64,000 bases of DNA from Ahaetulla prasina (GCF_028640845.1 NC_080540.1:132150420-132214419), one strand, 5' to 3'. Positions 34,601-45,302 are shown, numbered from the stretch's first letter. The notes: a model not told the origin generated them from the letters alone. Made by a program: numbers and translations.

Positions 34601-34719
34601 GTTGGCTGCAAAGCACTTGTGTTCCCTACCCAATTTAAAACTCAGAAATACTATGAGATCTTGAAAAATATATGCCCAGAATTGGAACATTCTAACCCAG
34701 GAGCATTGAAGAACAAGAA
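34601..34719 (+). CDS. ACSF2: ACSF2 exon 5
   Basis: After ...tttctgtag the exon encodes VGCKALVFPTQFKTQKYYEI, then LKNICPELEHSNPGALKNK and two bases of a Lys codon. 'VGCKALVFP..FKTQ.YY..L..ICPE' is the ACSF2 family sequence. The donor is gtaagc. The exon ends in phase 2, which the next exon (36484 or its copy at 39727) must complete with one base. Confidence 0.96.
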
Positions 34720-35460
34720 GTAAGCTTGTATATTGTACCTTAGAGTGTTATTCCATTCCAGGATTTACCAGTCTGACGGAAATTAATGTTTCCGGAGCAT
34801 GTGCGCTATGAAGCTACAAACAGTTCTGCCTCTGGTTTGCATAGTGTACCGTGCAAATCAGAGACCCAGGCTTGTTTCAAGTGAGAGAAAACCTATACCA
34901 TGTTTTTCTTGTTTGTGAGGCATTAGTTCAGGACATAAAAAACTTTCGATTCACACATGGTGCTAAATTATAATGTATATTTGTGTTATTGTTGCTTTTG
35001 CTTTAATGGCATAGTTTCTTATGTGATCCTAGTCTATAACTTTGCATTTAACTATGGATCTCCACAGGATCAACCTCAGTATTTATGTGAATATGCACTA
35101 TGTTCTTTCTCTTTTTAATTTAATTATGACTGAAATTTAATTCAATTCAATTTAATTATGCTTAAATGAATGTTAATACTTTAAAAATGCTTAATGCGAA
35201 TAATAAGCAAGGCAATGTTCATTTTTTGCCATTTTTTTTCCTTGAACACTTTGTCTGGATATAGTAATGGGCAAAGGTCATAAATGTGCAATCCTGGTTC
35301 AGTTGGTCTCTCTCATATACATTTATATGTTTATCAGTGTATTCATTAACTGGTTCAGCACTGACATAGATACAGCCACTCCTTTGACCTGAGGAATATT
35401 CTTTTTCTCCTGGAAGGAGTGCTTGTGGCCATTGCTTGTGGCTATGGATTCCTAATCTTT
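34720..35460 (+). other. ACSF2 intron 5, first part
   Basis: Unique AT-rich intronic sequence, no feature recognised. Confidence 0.45.
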
Positions 35461-35464
35461 TCTC

Positions 35465-35765
35465 CAAATGTATTTATTTTCTTCTAATCTATTCTCCAAA
35501 GCACCTGAGGCCAGGACAAGAAGCAATGGAGGGAAACTAATCAAGGAAAGAAGCAACCTAGAACTAAGGAGAAATTTCCTGACAGTTAGAACAATTAAAC
35601 AATGGAACAACTTGCCTCCAGAAGTTGTAGGTGCTCCAACACTGGAAGTTTTTAAGAGATTGGACAATCATTTGTCTGAAATGGTATAGGGTTTCCTGCC
35701 TGAGCAGGGGGTTGGGCTAGAAGGCCTTAAAGGTCCCTTCCAACTCTTTTATTCTGTTATTCTTT
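35465..35765 (+). mobile_element. CR1 LINE 3' end
   Basis: The plus strand encodes ERSNLELRRNFLTVRTIKQW, NNLPPEVVGAPTLEVFKRLD and then 'ttgggctagaaggccttaaa' and 'ttattctgttattct', which is the CR1 ORF2 C-terminus and 3' UTR. The right 170 bp are repeated in the second copy of duplication 3. Confidence 0.88.
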
Positions 35766-35861
35766 TAATTGCCATGCAAATCATGCAAATCTTATTTTCT
35801 CCATAAAGGGTAATCATAATCTCATTATGGCATATAATTCATCATCTGAAAAAAATTGTAT

Positions 35862-36243
35862 ACAGGAAGTCTTTGATTTACAATCATTCATTTAATGACC
35901 ATTCAAAACAACAGCAGTACTAAGAAAAGTGATTTATGACCATTTTTCATACTTACAACCATTGCAGAATCTTTATCGTCACATGATCATAATTTGGACA
36001 CTTAGCAATGGACTCGTATTTATGACAGTTGCAGCGTCCCAGGATTATGTGACAAATTTTTGCAAACTTCAAACAAGCAAAGTCAATGGGGAAGCCAGAT
36101 TCACTTAATATCTGTGTTACTTACTTTAACAATTGTAATGATTCACTCAACAACTGTGGCAAGAAAGGTCATAAAATGGGGCAAAATTCTCTTAACAAAT
36201 GTCTTGCTTAGTAAGATAAATTTTGGGCTCAATTGTGGTCGTA
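35862..36243 (+). repeat. TIR-type repeat family A (copy A)
   Basis: Starts 'acaggaagtctttgatttac', contains 'gcaaagtcaatggggaagcc' and 'aactgtggcaagaaaggtca', and ends where a minus-strand CR1 fragment ('ggaagggaccttataggtca', 36243-36345) begins. The last bases of the repeat reappear after it ('gtgaaggactgcctgta'), so the CR1 fragment interrupts the repeat. Confidence 0.7.
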
Positions 36244-36483
36244 ACAGATTAACAGAGTGGGAAGGGACCTTATAGGTCATCTAGTCCAACCCCCTGCTCA
36301 AGCAGGAGACCCTATATACCATTTCGGACAAATGACAGTCCAATCCAATCTAGTAAGTGAAGGACTGCCTGTATTTTATTTGGCCTACAGTTGGAGGACT
36401 TATTCCATGAGCTTCTGTTTACATTATGGGAAGTTGAACTCTCCCTTTTGTCATATAACTGACTGGGTGTTCCTTTGCATCAG

Positions 36484-36646
36484 ATTACCAGAGCTTTCTG
36501 TTATAATCTGTGTGGATGCCAAGCTACCTGGCACATTCTCAATGCAGGAAGTGATGCAAGCTGGAGAGAGCAGCCACGTGAAGGAGCTACAGGGGATACG
36601 GAAGATGCTGCTCAACAAAGAACCAATTAATATTCAGTTTACTTCA
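36484..36646 (+). CDS. ACSF2: ACSF2 exon 6, copy a
   Basis: The 163-nt exon follows ...tttgcatcag. Its first base completes a Lys codon, then it encodes LPELSVIICVDAKLPGTFSM, QEVMQAGESSHVKELQGIRK and MLLNKEPINIQFTS, ending before a gtaagt donor. The end INIQFTS plus exon 7 GTTGSPKG forms the AMP-binding P-loop signature. An identical exon with identical splice sites is at 39727-39889. Because the exon enters in phase 2 and leaves in phase 0, only one of the two can be used per mRNA without a frameshift. Confidence 0.95.
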
Positions 36647-37279
36647 GTAAGTACTGTATTAACTGCTGTATCTCTTTTCCAATATTTTTTTAAAAAAAGC
36701 AGTCCATGATGATCCAGGATAGGAAGCCTATTTTTTGTCAAGCGGAATAAGCTGGTACTTTACTGCAAATAATTGTTGATACTGATTTTTGTTGCCATAT
36801 AAAAACATTTATTTATTTATTTATTTATTTATTTATAAAAAACATAGTATTTTATTGTATCCTTATGCAAACCCTTTGAAAAGGGTATTCTGGGACAGGT
36901 GTGTAAGTACAGGTAGTCCTTGATGACCGTAATGGAGCCTGCCTTTATGGTCATATGTCCTGCAATTGTTAGGTTTCATCCGCACTGTTGTTCTCCCCAA
37001 TGAAATGTTAAACAAACAGGTCAGTTGTTAAGTGTGGAGGGTGTGGGAGGAAGCCATTGGAGGCCTAATACAGGGCTAAGCCCACCTGCCCTGGCCCACC
37101 TAAGGCCTCTCCCCCACCTCAAAGATGCTCCTTGCCACCTCCTGCACCTGGAGTCCCAATAGGCCTTTACCCAATCTCACGTGTCCTCCCAGGCCATAGG
37201 CCTGATTCCCACCCTACCAGGCCAAATACCCTTCTCCTCGCTTACCTTTTGAAGAACTCCAAGGTCTTCCAGACCACTG

Positions 37280-37390
37280 AATCAGAGGTGGGTTTCAGCA
37301 GGTTCTGAACAATTCTGGAGAACCGGTAGTGGAAATTTTGAGTAGTTCGGAGAACAAGTAGTAAAAATTCTGACCGGCCATCTATTCTCT
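37280..37390. repeat. fragment of a non-autonomous DNA element
   Basis: 'gaggtgggtttcagcaggtt ... ggagaaccggtagtgg' is the end of a family also seen at about 41.89-41.94 kb ('agaaccggtagtaaaa ... gaaaccaccactgca'). Only one end is preserved here. Confidence 0.5.
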
Positions 37391-37484
37391 GCCTCCCAAG
37401 TCCCAGCTTAATATTCTGGAAGAAATGGGGATTTTGCAGTATCCTTGCTCTGGAGTGGGGTGGGAATGGAGATTTAACAATATT

Positions 37485-38310
37485 TATTTTATTTTATTTA
37501 TTTTTTATTTTTCAAATTTATATACCGCCCTATCTCCCTAAGGACTCAGGGCGGTTCACAGGCAGTTAAAATACATATAAATACAAATTAAAAAACAACA
37601 ATTAAAAAACTTATTCTATTGCCTAATTTAAAAACAATATAAATAATAAAAAACCCCTTAAAACCAATAACTTTAAAATCTAATCCAGTCCCGCGCAGAT
37701 GAATAAGTGCGTTTTAAGCTCGCGACGAAAGGTTCGGAGGTCCGGAAGTTGACGAAGTCCTGGGGGGAGTTCGTTCCAGAGGTGGAGCCCCCACAGAAGG
37801 CCCTTCCCTGGGTGTCGCCAGGCAGCACTGCCTAGCTGACGGCACCCTGAGGAGTCCTCTCTGTGGGAGCGCACGGTCGGTGAGAGGTATTTGGAAGCAG
37901 TAGGCGGTCCCGTAAATAGCCCGGCCCTATGCCATGGGCGCTTTAAAGATTGTCACCAACACCTTGAAGCGCACCGGAAGGCCACAGGTAGCCAGTGCAG
38001 TCTGCGCAGGATAGGTGTAACACGGGAGCCCGAGGGCTCCCTCTATCACCAGCGCAGCCGCGTTCTGGACCAACTGAAGCCTCCGGATGCCCCTCAAGGG
38101 AGCCCCATGTAGAGAGCATTGCAGTAATCCAGGCGAGGCGTCACGAGGCGTGGTGACCGTGCATAAGGCATCCCGGTCTAGAAAGGCGCAACTGGCGCAC
38201 CAGGCGAACCTGGTGAAAAGCTCTCCTGGAGGCGGCCGTCAAATGGTCTTCAAAGACAGCCGTTCATCCAGGAGAACGCCCAGATTGCGCACCCTCTCCA
38301 TCGGGGCCAA
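37485..38310 (-). mobile_element. CR1/L2-like LINE 3' portion
   Basis: The left edge is a T/A-rich tract (the A-rich tail on the minus strand), then 'aaggactcagggcggttcac'. The minus strand encodes LWNELPPGLRQLPDLRTFRR and ELKTHLF, a typical end of CR1/L2-type ORF2. The upstream part is GC-rich and full of stops. The same family occurs at 14.2 kb, and a 5' portion of what may be the same family is at 40.4-41.8 kb. Confidence 0.65.
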
Positions 38311-38319
38311 TGACTCGCC

Positions 38320-38646
38320 CCAACAGTCAGCCGAGGACTCAGCTGAGGTCCCAGAGTTCCAGCGACGCCATCAGGTTCCCGAGGGAAACAGCTGGGAAAG
38401 TTTCAGAAGTAATCCAAGGCCGGATGGCCAAGAAAAAGAGTCAGACAATAATCCAGAGCCCGTTGGCTCAAAGAGAGAGCTGGGAGGAGAAAACAGCCCC
38501 TCCAACCAGCTCAAAACACCACCCAGAACTGAACCGCGCAGGTCAGAAAGAACTAGGAGACGCCCAGGTTATTTGCGTGACTACGTCGAAAAATAACATG
38601 TAAATAAATATGTAAATAGGCAAAGTGTTTTCTGGGAGGGGAGGAG
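38320..38646 (+). pseudogene. Ty3/gypsy-type retrotransposon, 3' end of pol, and polypurine tract
   Basis: The plus strand ends with RTEPRRSERTRRRPGYLRDY, then VEK and stop at about 38594. The 'RRS.R.RR.P..' tail is the usual C-terminus of gypsy-type integrase. It is followed by a purine run 'gggaggggaggag' directly before the LTR, as expected for the plus-strand primer. The rest of the element is missing on the left, where LINE sequence abuts. Confidence 0.7.
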
Positions 38647-38836
38647 TGTTATGTATTTATGTTTGTACCTTTAAATATTTGAGCGGGAAATCAGCACGTT
38701 GCTGATTGGACGAAGCCTCCAGCAGAACTGTATAAAAGGAGAGGTTTTTCCCCCAGCCTGTTGCTGGGTTCACCCTATATTAAAGAGCTGTTGTCACTAC
38801 CCTGGTCTCCAGCCTCGTTACTTCCTGAACATAACA
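38647..38836 (+). mobile_element. 3' LTR of the Ty3/gypsy element
   Basis: 190 bp with perfect 7-bp terminal inverted repeats TGTTATG and CATAACA. It contains a 'tataaaag' box (about 38732) and 'attaaag', and ends exactly where copy B of duplication 3 begins. No matching 5' LTR lies in the window. Confidence 0.82.
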
Positions 38837-40390
38837 TAAACAATGGAACAACTTGCCTCCAGAAGTTGTAGGTGCTCCAACACTGGAAGTTTTTAAGAGA
38901 TTGGACAATCATTTGTCTGAAATGGTATAGGGTTTCCTGCCTGAGCAGGGGGTTGGGCTAGAAGGCCTTAAAGGTCCCTTCCAACTCTTTTATTCTGTTA
39001 TTCTTTTAATTGCCATGCAAATCATGCAAATCTTATTTTCTCCATAAAGGGTAATCATAATCTCATTATAATGGCATATAATTCATCATCTGAAAAAAAT
39101 TGTATACAGGAAGTCTTTGATTTACAATCATTCATTTAACGACCATTCAAAACAACAGCAGTACTAAGAAAAAGTGATTTATGACCATTTTTCATACTTA
39201 CAACCATTGCAGAATCTTTATCGTCACATGATCATAATTTGGACACTTAGCAATTGACTCGTATTTATGACAGTTGCAGTGTCCCAGGATTATGTGACAA
39301 ATTTTTGCAAACTTCAAACAAGCAAAGTCAATGGGGAAGCCAGATTCACTTAATATCTGTGTTACTTACTTTAACAATTGTAATGATTCACTCAACAACT
39401 GTGGCAAGAAAGGTCATAAAATGGGGCAAAATTCTCTTAACAAATGTCTTGCTTAGTAAGATAAATTTTGGGCTCAATTGTGGTCGTAACAGATTAACAG
39501 AGTGGGAAGGGACCTTATAGGTCATCTAGTCCAACCCCCTGCTCAAGCAGGAGACCCTATACCATTTCGGACAAATGGCAGTCCAATCCAATCTAGTAAG
39601 TGAAGGACTACCTGTATTTTATTTGGCCTACAGTTGGAGGACTTATTCCATGAGCTTCTGTTTACATTATGGGAAGTTGAACTCTCCCTTTTGTCATATA
39701 ACTGACTGGGTGTTCCTTTGCATCAGATTACCAGAGCTTTCTGTTATAATCTGTGTGGATGCCAAGCTACCTGGCACATTCTCAATGCAGGAAGTGATGC
39801 AAGCTGGAGAGAGCAGCCACGTGAAGGAGCTACAGGGGATACGGAAGATGCTGCTCAACAAAGAACCAATTAATATTCAGTTTACTTCAGTAAGTACTGT
39901 ATTAACTGCTGTATCTCTTTTCCAATATTTTTTTTTAAAAAGCAGTCCATGATGATCCAGGATAGGAAGCCTATTTTTTGTCAAGCGGAATAAGCTGGTA
40001 CTTTACTGCAAATAATTGTTGATACTGATTTTTGTTGCCATATGGCTCTTTATAAAAAACATAGTATTTTATTGTATCCTTATGCAAACCCTTTGAAAAG
40101 GGTATTCTGGGACAGGTGTGTAAGTACAGGTAGTCCTTGATGACCGTAATGGAGCCTGCCTTTATGGTCATATGTCCTGCAGTTGTTAGGTTTCATCCGC
40201 ACTGTTGTTCTCCCCAATGAAATGTTAAACAAACAGGTCAGTTGTTAAGTGTGGAGGGTGTGGGAGGAAGCCATTGGAGGCCTAATACAGGGCTAAGCCC
40301 ACCTGCCCTGGCCCACCTAAGGCCTCTCCCCCACCTCAAAGATGCTCCTTGCCACCTCCTGCACCTGGAGTCCCAATAGGCCTTTACCCA
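38837..40390 (+). repeat. duplication 3, copy B (contains ACSF2 exon 6b)
   Basis: About 1.55 kb, nearly identical to 35596-37173. Its left edge is the gypsy LTR end and its right edge runs into a minus-strand LINE fragment after the shared string cctttaccca. Confidence 0.93.
39727..39889 (+). CDS. ACSF2: ACSF2 exon 6, copy b (duplicate exon)
   Basis: Identical in translation and splice sites to 36484-36646: acceptor ...tttgcatcag, the same 163 nt, donor gtaagt. It has no stop or frameshift, so it is as usable as copy a. Inclusion of both copies would add 163 nt, which is not a multiple of three, and break the reading frame. It may be a recent duplication, a mutually exclusive alternative, or an assembly artefact in which two alleles were placed in tandem. 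Confidence 0.85.
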
Positions 40391-41880
40391 GTCTCCGTAA
40401 CGCCTATAAGATCCGCGCGCCCCTGGATAAGATCGTGTATTAGGGGGCCTTATTGGCCACGGACCGTGCGTTGCATAACATAAGGCGAAGGCCCAGGCTC
40501 TGAGGGTCTTGACCATCCGGGAACGGAAAAGTCAGAGGATCGGGGCGCGATCGCTTGCAGACATCGAGCAGCGTGACCCCTAGACCGATCGATCCCCTTC
40601 CGCCATATCTGCCCCTCCCACTTACCGTGCAAATGGAACCACCCTCACAAAAGGAACACATTCCCCCATAACCTCCGAACCCACTAAATAATCGCCACGG
40701 CGCGCGAGACTGGTTTCCCTCGACGGGCTACCCCAACACCGCCCTAACCCTCCCACCCCTTAAAATGCCCTATCTAAAAACCCCAAAGGCTCTTCCTCTT
40801 CGCATGCCACCTCTGTGGGTCCCAAGACCCGTCATTGAGGCCGGCCCTTGGTAGTGAGGCAGGCCATTCCTGCGGCGGGGGCACCTGCAGGCGCAAGAGT
40901 TCATGTGCAGCGTAGCATAGAAAAGTACGAATCGGTGAGGGTGCTAAGATGGTAACATCCCAGATGGTAAGACGTTAAAGATGGATCCTCCAACGGATGT
41001 CCAGATGTCAAAGAGGACAAATAAAGCTGGAACCAGATGAAGATGATAAGCCCAGGTAAACAGGCGGCAGCCTCCATGGTAAACCTATGGAAAATGTTTC
41101 TACAGAAGGTCTTAATAAGGTAGAAATGGCCGTCAGTCTGTTCATAGTCCATAGTCCAATCCAGTCCAGTCCAGTCCAGTCCAGGAACCCGTGGGTATAA
41201 ATACCTGACGACCCAGCTTTGGTGGTCAAAAGTCCGGGGAGGAAGGCAGGCCATACAGCAAAAGGCAGATGAACAAAGCACGATGTAATGTGCCAAAAGT
41301 GCCAGAAGAGGGAGCCAAACCATAGCCTTGCCTCCGGCCTCATCTCCGACCACGGCCTCACCACGCCCGCCGCCGATGGAACCGATGGGGCCGCGGAACA
41401 CTGGGCGCCGCTGGGCGGGCGCCTCGCGGCCCACAAGGCCTCGCCAGGCGCAACAAACCGGCGATGGAGCTGGCGGGCCCACGACCAGGCGAGCGGGCGG
41501 AATCCATGCCCCAGCTGGAATCGGGCGAATTCTCATCGCCGCTGGAATCGGCTGGGCGGGCGAAATCGAGGCCTGCAATCAGCACAGGCAGCAGCAGGCC
41601 TCCCTCGCCTCCCTCGCGTCCCCAAAAATGGCCACCACCAACCGGTCCGCCGCTCTTCCCTCGGCCCGTTCTTGGCTGCCGCACATCCGAGAGGGCCAAA
41701 AGACCTCTCCTGCGGCTGCCAAGTAGATGATGCAGCACACCGAGGGACAGGAGCAGCCTGGTAAGTCATCAGGAGTCCCCCATTTCAGGAAAAGCACCCC
41801 ACGCCGATCCGAGCTCCTCTAGTAAACCGCCATCCTCGCGCATGCCACGCCCACCAACCGCCATCCTTCCCATGCCACGC
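40391..41880 (-). mobile_element. LINE 5' region and start of its endonuclease domain, truncated
   Basis: The minus strand encodes GLRLMLCNARSVANKAP and, after a frameshift, DLIQGRADLIGVTETWV. These are the opening motifs of the AP-endonuclease of CR1/L2-clade LINEs. To the right (up to about 41.8 kb) is GC-rich sequence with a (ccagt)n tract near 41157-41183, consistent with a LINE 5' UTR. The element stops inside the endonuclease at the edge of duplication 3, so its 3' part is missing, which is unusual for LINE copies. Open frames on the plus strand are compositional. Confidence 0.55.
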
Positions 41881-42592
41881 CCACCAAGCCACGCCCACAG
41901 AACCGGTAGTAAAAAAAAATTGAAACCACCACTGCACTGAATGATTAACTTCTTTGCACAGCTGCATGGCATGATTCTGAAAAGAGCTGCCATTTTATCC
42001 CACCCAGAAAATGGCAGCTGCATTTGGGTTGCCGCCGTGCGCCTATGGGACAAACTACTTTGTTTTGCTTCCCTAACAAAGTCTGCACGTTGCTTCAGAA
42101 AGCTTCTGAATGCTTCCTTCTGCCGTCTCAGAAAGATATCCGCAGCATTGCAGAAGCTGCTTGTGGGAGGGACAAAACGGTGGCTGCACCGTTTTGCACT
42201 GTGTGGCCCCGAGAAAACTGCTTTGTTTTGCTGCCTTATCAGGGTTGACCTCTCTAAGGCAGAAAACGAAGCAGTTTGTCTGTTGGCTGCCCTTTTGTCC
42301 CTGCTCACAAGTGGGCAGGAAAAAATGGCTGGATTTTTTGGATTATTGCCACGCAGCCTGGAGATACATGGCCTGCCCTCCTTCCACAACATGAGGTCCT
42401 AGACCTAGAGCTTCGACAGGTAAGTGTGGTGCATGATGGGCATTTGGGAAGGAGGCCCAAATGCTGCATGGGAGGAGAGAGGCAGGGGGTGCAGTGGTGA
42501 CCCTGTCAAGAGTGGTAAGGGCGTATGGCTGCAGGGCTGCTGCAGCCATCACAACTTTAAAATGGGGTTGTATATAGCTTGGTGGTTGTCCC
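41881..42592. other. ACSF2 intron 6, unique and old repeat sequence
   Basis: Begins with the end of a DNA element ('agaaccggtagtaaaa'). The rest has several phrases such as 'gcaaaacggtggc' that look repetitive but were not assigned. Open frames here are not conserved. Confidence 0.35.
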
Positions 42593-42599
42593 CAATTCG

Positions 42600-43205
42600 G
42601 GTCTGACCCTGGTCTAATGAAGAACACCAGACACCAGGTGCAGGTTTTGTTTCCTTTTATTGAAGCGCTGCAAGAAATGGGGTCCTTGCCAGAAAATGCC
42701 TAGGAACCCTGAATAATAGAATTAAGAAAGCTTTATACAATTTCACTAAAGCGGAAGGCGGGGTAAGGTGGGATATATGAGAAATATCATCTAATAAATG
42801 TTTTAGTAATGATTTAGCAATTGTTCTATTGGTTTCTAGCCATCCCTATTTCTAAGCCTTGGCTAATTAATGCTTCAGGAGTTATCTAATACACATTCTG
42901 TTTGCTTCAGGGCATCTCTATTCCTAACTTCTAGCTGCAGTATGCAGGATGTCTAACTCTTTGTTCCTGTTATCAGTTCTCTAACCACCCAGAGGTGATA
43001 CAAGTTTTATACATACATATTATCTGTGAATAAGCATTCTTTGTTCTTGCCAGACAGGTTCCACAAATACATGATTCCTGGTTTTCTTTCAAGTTGAAGG
43101 CCATAACGTTGCATTGTTTTAGCAGCAGCCCATCATGGGGGAGGAGTCTTTTGTAATGTTGAATGTTCATTAAATGGCCTCTCATACCTTGAGGACATCT
43201 GGTAT
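42600..43205 (-). mobile_element. possible ERV LTR
   Basis: On the minus strand, 'tgtcctcaaggtatgagagg' opens the segment and 'gcgcttcaataaaaggaaac' supplies a poly(A) signal. It is followed by 'cctggtgtctggtgttcttc' and an end near 'accagggtca', a layout like U3-R-U5. No coding region or target duplication was identified, so this is tentative. Confidence 0.35.
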
Positions 43206-43234
43206 CTCATTTTTCAGAGTGTGAAATATTATGA

Positions 43235-43620
43235 CTTTTGAATTAATGGAACTGAGCCATATTATATGTGGCTATATAATATTAACTTCAAAAATATTTG
43301 TCTTGCAATATTTACCTTTGCAAAATGAAATAATTAGGAAGATGATGGAATGTGCAGAGATGAGTAAATTGACTTTTGAAATTAGAGAACAAGAAGATAA
43401 GCAATATTATAAAATATGGGATTTATTCTATAATTGGCTAGATGGGAAAATATGTTAGAAAAATAAAGATATATTTATGAAAGAGATGTTCATCTTGAGA
43501 TTGCACAAGAAGATATGTAAACATCCCTTCAGCATATTGAAATTGTTTGATGTGAATGTTTTTTTCTTTTTTTTCTTTTTGTTAAAAATAAATTTTCTTT
43601 AAAAAAAATTTGTCAATATG
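43235..43620 (+). mobile_element. L1 LINE 3' end
   Basis: The plus strand encodes IIRKMMECAEMSKLTFEI then REQEDKQYYKIWDLFYNWLD, the L1 ORF2 C-terminus, followed by stops and an A/T-rich tail ('aaaaataaattttctttaaa'). It is 5'-truncated and relatively undamaged, but inactive. Confidence 0.7.
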
Positions 43621-44253
43621 GGGAAGAATAAATGCTATATAAAAGCGTACACAAACTTACAATATCTCAACCCGTGAATGTTTCAGTGCCTATTTGGTTT
43701 TTTGGGGAGGAAGGGTATCACTACATCTTTTGGGTTATATTTTACTTACGGTAAATGCATGCTAGGAACATTGGACCACATGGTTCAGTGTTGCTTAACA
43801 GAATGTATAGCTGTTCAGAATGGAACCTAATAGTTTCTCCAAGCACAGCATTTTCCCAAAGCCTTTTACCTGGAAGTCCAAAAGTAATTTATAGGTCAGG
43901 AATCATTTCATATAATATATTTCACCTACCTCATGCAACATCCTTCCCTCTCCAAAATTACTTGGCCCCCTCTCTTTTAATATTCCAAAAGGCCCTCAGA
44001 TTTGGTTATATGATTACTGGTAGGTCTGGGGCTCTCACAGAGCTGGAGGCTTGTCGAGATAGTTTCATTGTTGAGGGGGCAATTGTTAATTCTCCCTTCA
44101 CCTGTGCTTGTATTTTGGGTTTTTAGGCTATTTACTACTTTTTATATTTGCATTTTGCTGTTTTTATTTTTTATTTTTTTTGCCTATTGTTGGTGCACTA
44201 CCCAGAGTCATCTTCAGTGATCATTATAGCATTCCATTTTAAAGCAATTGACC

Positions 44254-44412
44254 CAGGTGTGGGTTCTACTTACCTTTACTACAGAATTCCAACGGTATAG
44301 CTTCTGCACATGTGCAGATCGTCAATTATGACATCCGGGCAGGTGGGCGGAGTCTCCCGCCCGCTTTTACTCCCAGACGGAACCGGACAGAACTGGGAGT
44401 AACCCTCCACTG
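44254..44412. mobile_element. short hAT-like MITE
   Basis: Starts CAGGTGTGGGTTCTACTTAC and ends AACCCTCCACTG. It is flanked by aattgacc (44246-44253) and aattgatc (44413-44420), a 7/8 target duplication. GC-rich interior; lies about 75 bp before ACSF2 exon 7. Confidence 0.7.
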
Positions 44413-44485
44413 AATTGATCACTTATAACTTTTATAATTTGCTAGGATCATCCTAATTAGTAAATGAATTTTCTCTTTCCTTCAG

Positions 44486-44581
44486 GGAACGACAGGAAGT
44501 CCCAAAGGAGCAACACTTTCTCACAGTAATATTTTGAACAATGCAAATTTTATTGGTATAAGACTGGGACTAAATGAGTTG
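44486..44581 (+). CDS. ACSF2: ACSF2 exon 7 (AMP-binding P-loop)
   Basis: The 96-nt phase-0 exon encodes GTTGSPKGATLSHSNILNNA and then NFIGIRLGLNEL. Together with the FTS ending of exon 6 it forms TSGTTGSPKGAT, the ATP/AMP-binding signature that is diagnostic of AMP-forming synthetases and shared almost unchanged with mammalian ACSF2. Acceptor ...tccttcag and donor gtaagt are canonical. Confidence 0.97.
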
Positions 44582-44872
44582 GTAAGTCTTCTCTGCCTGC
44601 TGTACTCTTTATGTATAGAATGGAAACTCTTCAAATGCTATCTCTACAGATAAGAGAACTTTTCATGATTGTATCATAGGATGCATCGTTGTTCTTTTGG
44701 TTTAATAAAAAATGTCTTACAGTTTTCAGGGTACAATTTGAAGATTGGTAACCTAGGTGTTTTTCGAAGAACTATATAAGAATCAATCATGTATTTTGCA
44801 TCAGATTTTAGAAGGTTTGGCCTTCTTACACACCAATGTGAATTTTTTATAGGATATTCTTATCCTGTAAAT

Positions 44873-45302
44873 CAGGGTATCAAACTTGATTTCATTGAGG
44901 GCCGCATTGTGTTTGACCTCGGGGGGCTGAGGTGGGCATGGTCAGGGTGGACATAGCCAGCTTGACGTCACTTATGTCGGGGGCGTCTGTGGCCTGAGTG
45001 CTCTGCCAGCGAAAACAGAACTTGGGAGGGACTGTGTGCTGCCCTTGGAAGCTCCATTTTCAGCTGGAATGGCCTCCTGCAGCTCTCTGCCAGCTCCCCC
45101 CAGAGCTCCGTTGTTGCTGGTAGAGAGCTGCAGAAGGCTGTTGCGGCTGAAAACAGAGCTTGCAAGGGCCACACGTGGCCCTCCTGAGCTGTTTTTGCTG
45201 GCAGAGGCACCACAGGCCAGACATTCATTGCTGCAGGGCGGCCCTGTGGGGCATATCTAAGCACTCCGTGGGCTGGAACCGGCCTTGAGTTTGACACCTC
45301 TG
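44873..45302. mobile_element. hAT-like non-autonomous element in ACSF2 intron 7
   Basis: Starts CAGGGTATCAAACTTGA and ends TTGAGTTTGACACCTCTG. The flanks ctgtaaat (44865-44872) and ctgtaaaa (45303-45310) are an 8-bp duplication with one mismatch. It is related to the element at 33821-34235. GC-rich interior without transposase. Confidence 0.82.

Larger units (their letters stand above)
35596..37173 (+). repeat. duplication 3, copy A (contains ACSF2 exon 6a)
   Basis: About 1.58 kb, repeated in direct orientation at 38837-40390 with only small differences. The clearest is a (TTTA)n stretch at 36805-36835 in copy A, replaced in copy B by 'tggctct'. Both copies carry a CR1 3' end, a family A repeat, a short minus-strand CR1 piece and a complete ACSF2 exon 6. 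Confidence 0.93.

Noticed and set aside
36257..36709. 150-codon open frame spanning ACSF2 exon 6a as a separate gene
   Set aside because: Only the part from 36484 to 36646 is conserved and it is bounded by splice sites; the rest is repeat and intron read-through.
41288..41769. Open frames up to 158 codons in the GC-rich stretch
   Set aside because: Many overlapping frames in CpG-rich LINE 5' sequence with no conserved motif; compositional.
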